In this document: positions 63,383 to 64,000 of the stretch, in pieces | How the letters are laid out: each line of letters begins with the position of its first letter | Numbering within the stretch: position 1 is the stretch's first letter | Origin: Providencia alcalifaciens | Lineage (GTDB): Bacteria > Pseudomonadota > Gammaproteobacteria > Enterobacterales > Enterobacteriaceae | Direction of reading: 5' to 3' | DNA length: 64,000 bases | Assembly: GCA_025961275.1 (NCBI GenBank) | Contig: JAOQNJ010000001.1 | Coordinates: 3,183,353-3,247,352 of the forward strand | Translations under genes and position numbers: made by a program | Notes under the pieces: model-generated | Told to the model about the DNA's origin: nothing | Databases searched by the model: none | Seen by the model: only the letters and a program-made list of their open reading frames with translations

Positions 63383-63702
63383 TAGATGAATTCCAAGCGC
63401 TAATGATCCATAATATTAATATGGGTAAAGTGAATTTACACCATTTTCAGGCAATGAACCTGATCACGATATGGAAGACGTTGAATAAAAACAGTTTACC
63501 TGAATATATCCCAAATAACCCGAATTGCATTTAGGCACTAGCTAAGTTTTTCCATTATAGGAAGCTCGATACACAATATTATGTGAGTCGGGTTGCAGAT
63601 TATTCTGCATGCGCAGCTAACCGTAACTCGAAATATAACGGATATATCACTATTTAATTAAAAAATAGGTAAACAAGAGCAATGTAAATGAGGAGATCCC
63701 CC
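63383..63702. other. fdhD / formate dehydrogenase divergent region
   Basis: About 320 bases, half of it an ERIC-like element; promoters for both genes must lie here but none stands out. Confidence 0.6.
63505..63648. repeat. ERIC-like element, inverted
   Basis: TATATCCCAAATAACCCGAATTG at left, ACTCGAAATATAACGGATATA at right; related to the copy at 51214. Confidence 0.55.
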
Positions 63703-64000
63703 ATGCAAGTCAGCAGAAGGCAGTTCTTTAAGATCTGTGCTGGCGGTATGGCGGGTACGACGGCAGCAGCACTGGGTTTTATGCCCTCAACTGCGTTAGC
63801 TTCGACACGTCAGTATAAATTACTGCGTGCGAAAGAAACCCGAAATACCTGCACATACTGCTCTGTCGGTTGTGGTCTGTTAATGTACAGCCTAGGCGAC
63901 GGAGCGAAAAATGCCAAAGAGAGCATTTTTCATATTGAAGGTGACCCGGATCATCCGGTAAACCGTGGTGCACTCTGCCCTAAAGGTGCAGGACTTATTG
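63703..64000 (+). CDS. Formate dehydrogenase (FdnG/FdoG) alpha subunit, 3' part cut off by the window end
   Basis: 99 complete codons from ATG 63703, preceded by GAGGAG (6 bases). A twin-arginine signal SRRQFFKICAGGMAGTTAAA is at residues 4-23, so it is exported folded; next come NTCTYCSVGCG and GALCPKGAG, the [4Fe-4S] ligands. FdoG/FdnG enzymes contain selenocysteine at about position 196, beyond this window. Whether it is fdoG or fdnG cannot be decided from this much. Confidence 0.92.
   Translation, partial: MQVSRRQFFKICAGGMAGTTAAALGFMPSTALASTRQYKLLRAKETRNTCTYCSVGCGLLMYSLGDGAKNAKESIFHIEGDPDHPVNRGALCPKGAGLI

Overview
The window looks like a chromosomal segment of a low-GC member of the Enterobacterales, most likely Morganellaceae and close to Providencia. 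The grounds are core proteins that align almost residue for residue with my memory of the E. coli ones (MnmG, the ATP synthase subunits, GyrB, DnaA, Asd), the AT-rich base composition, many ERIC/IRU-type intergenic repeats, and gene sets such as smvAR, hutWX and mdtL-yidZ. No database search was possible, so the genus is an inference.

Layout. 1-13.4 kb: mnmG (5' end cut off), rsmG, the nine-gene atp operon, then glmU-glmS; oriC would be expected just left of the window. 13.5-25.4 kb: iron and haem genes (a FecB/FhuD-like binding protein, a PepSY membrane protein, a TonB siderophore receptor, a PchR-like AraC regulator, hutX-hutW) around the smvR/smvA biocide-efflux pair, followed by a calcium-binding effector-like gene and a Sel1-repeat partner. 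25.6-28.7 kb: an MFS pump and a divergent cysteine-rich winged-helix regulator around a perfect palindromic operator, then a broken small gene and an isochorismatase-like hydrolase. 28.9-37.5 kb: a minus-strand cluster of yqiJ-like, yqiK-like (flotillin), a 1646-residue AAA+ ATPase and a rhomboid-like protease. 38.4-47 kb: nagK, decayed LuxR-like genes, an MFS gene destroyed by an IS3-family element, yagU, the zinc-starvation ribosomal genes rpmE2-rpmJ2 behind a Zur-type site, yidZ and mdtL. 47.3-51.2 kb: asd, higBA and an OpgE-like phosphoethanolamine transferase. 51.5-64 kb: gyrB-recF-dnaN-dnaA facing rpmH-rnpA-yidD-yidC-mnmE, then fdhD and the start of a formate dehydrogenase gene.

The housekeeping blocks are intact, while the accessory region between 13.5 and 43.2 kb holds six damaged genes: single-base frameshifts in four (two of them in homopolymer runs), an internal amber codon in one, and an IS insertion with deletion in one. 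About a dozen full, internally deleted or partial ERIC-like repeats lie between genes, one of them overlapping the 3' end of smvR.

The best candidates for something little described are the yqiJ/yqiK/giant ATPase/rhomboid cluster and the Ca-binding effector plus Sel1 pair (whose first gene is frameshifted). Regulatory sites read directly from the sequence include a perfect CRP half-site pair upstream of atp, three Fur-like boxes, a Zur-like box, the smvR/A palindrome, the 12-bp operator at 27.04 kb, and DnaA boxes with a GATC cluster between dnaA and rpmH. I saw no rRNA or tRNA gene and no CRISPR array.
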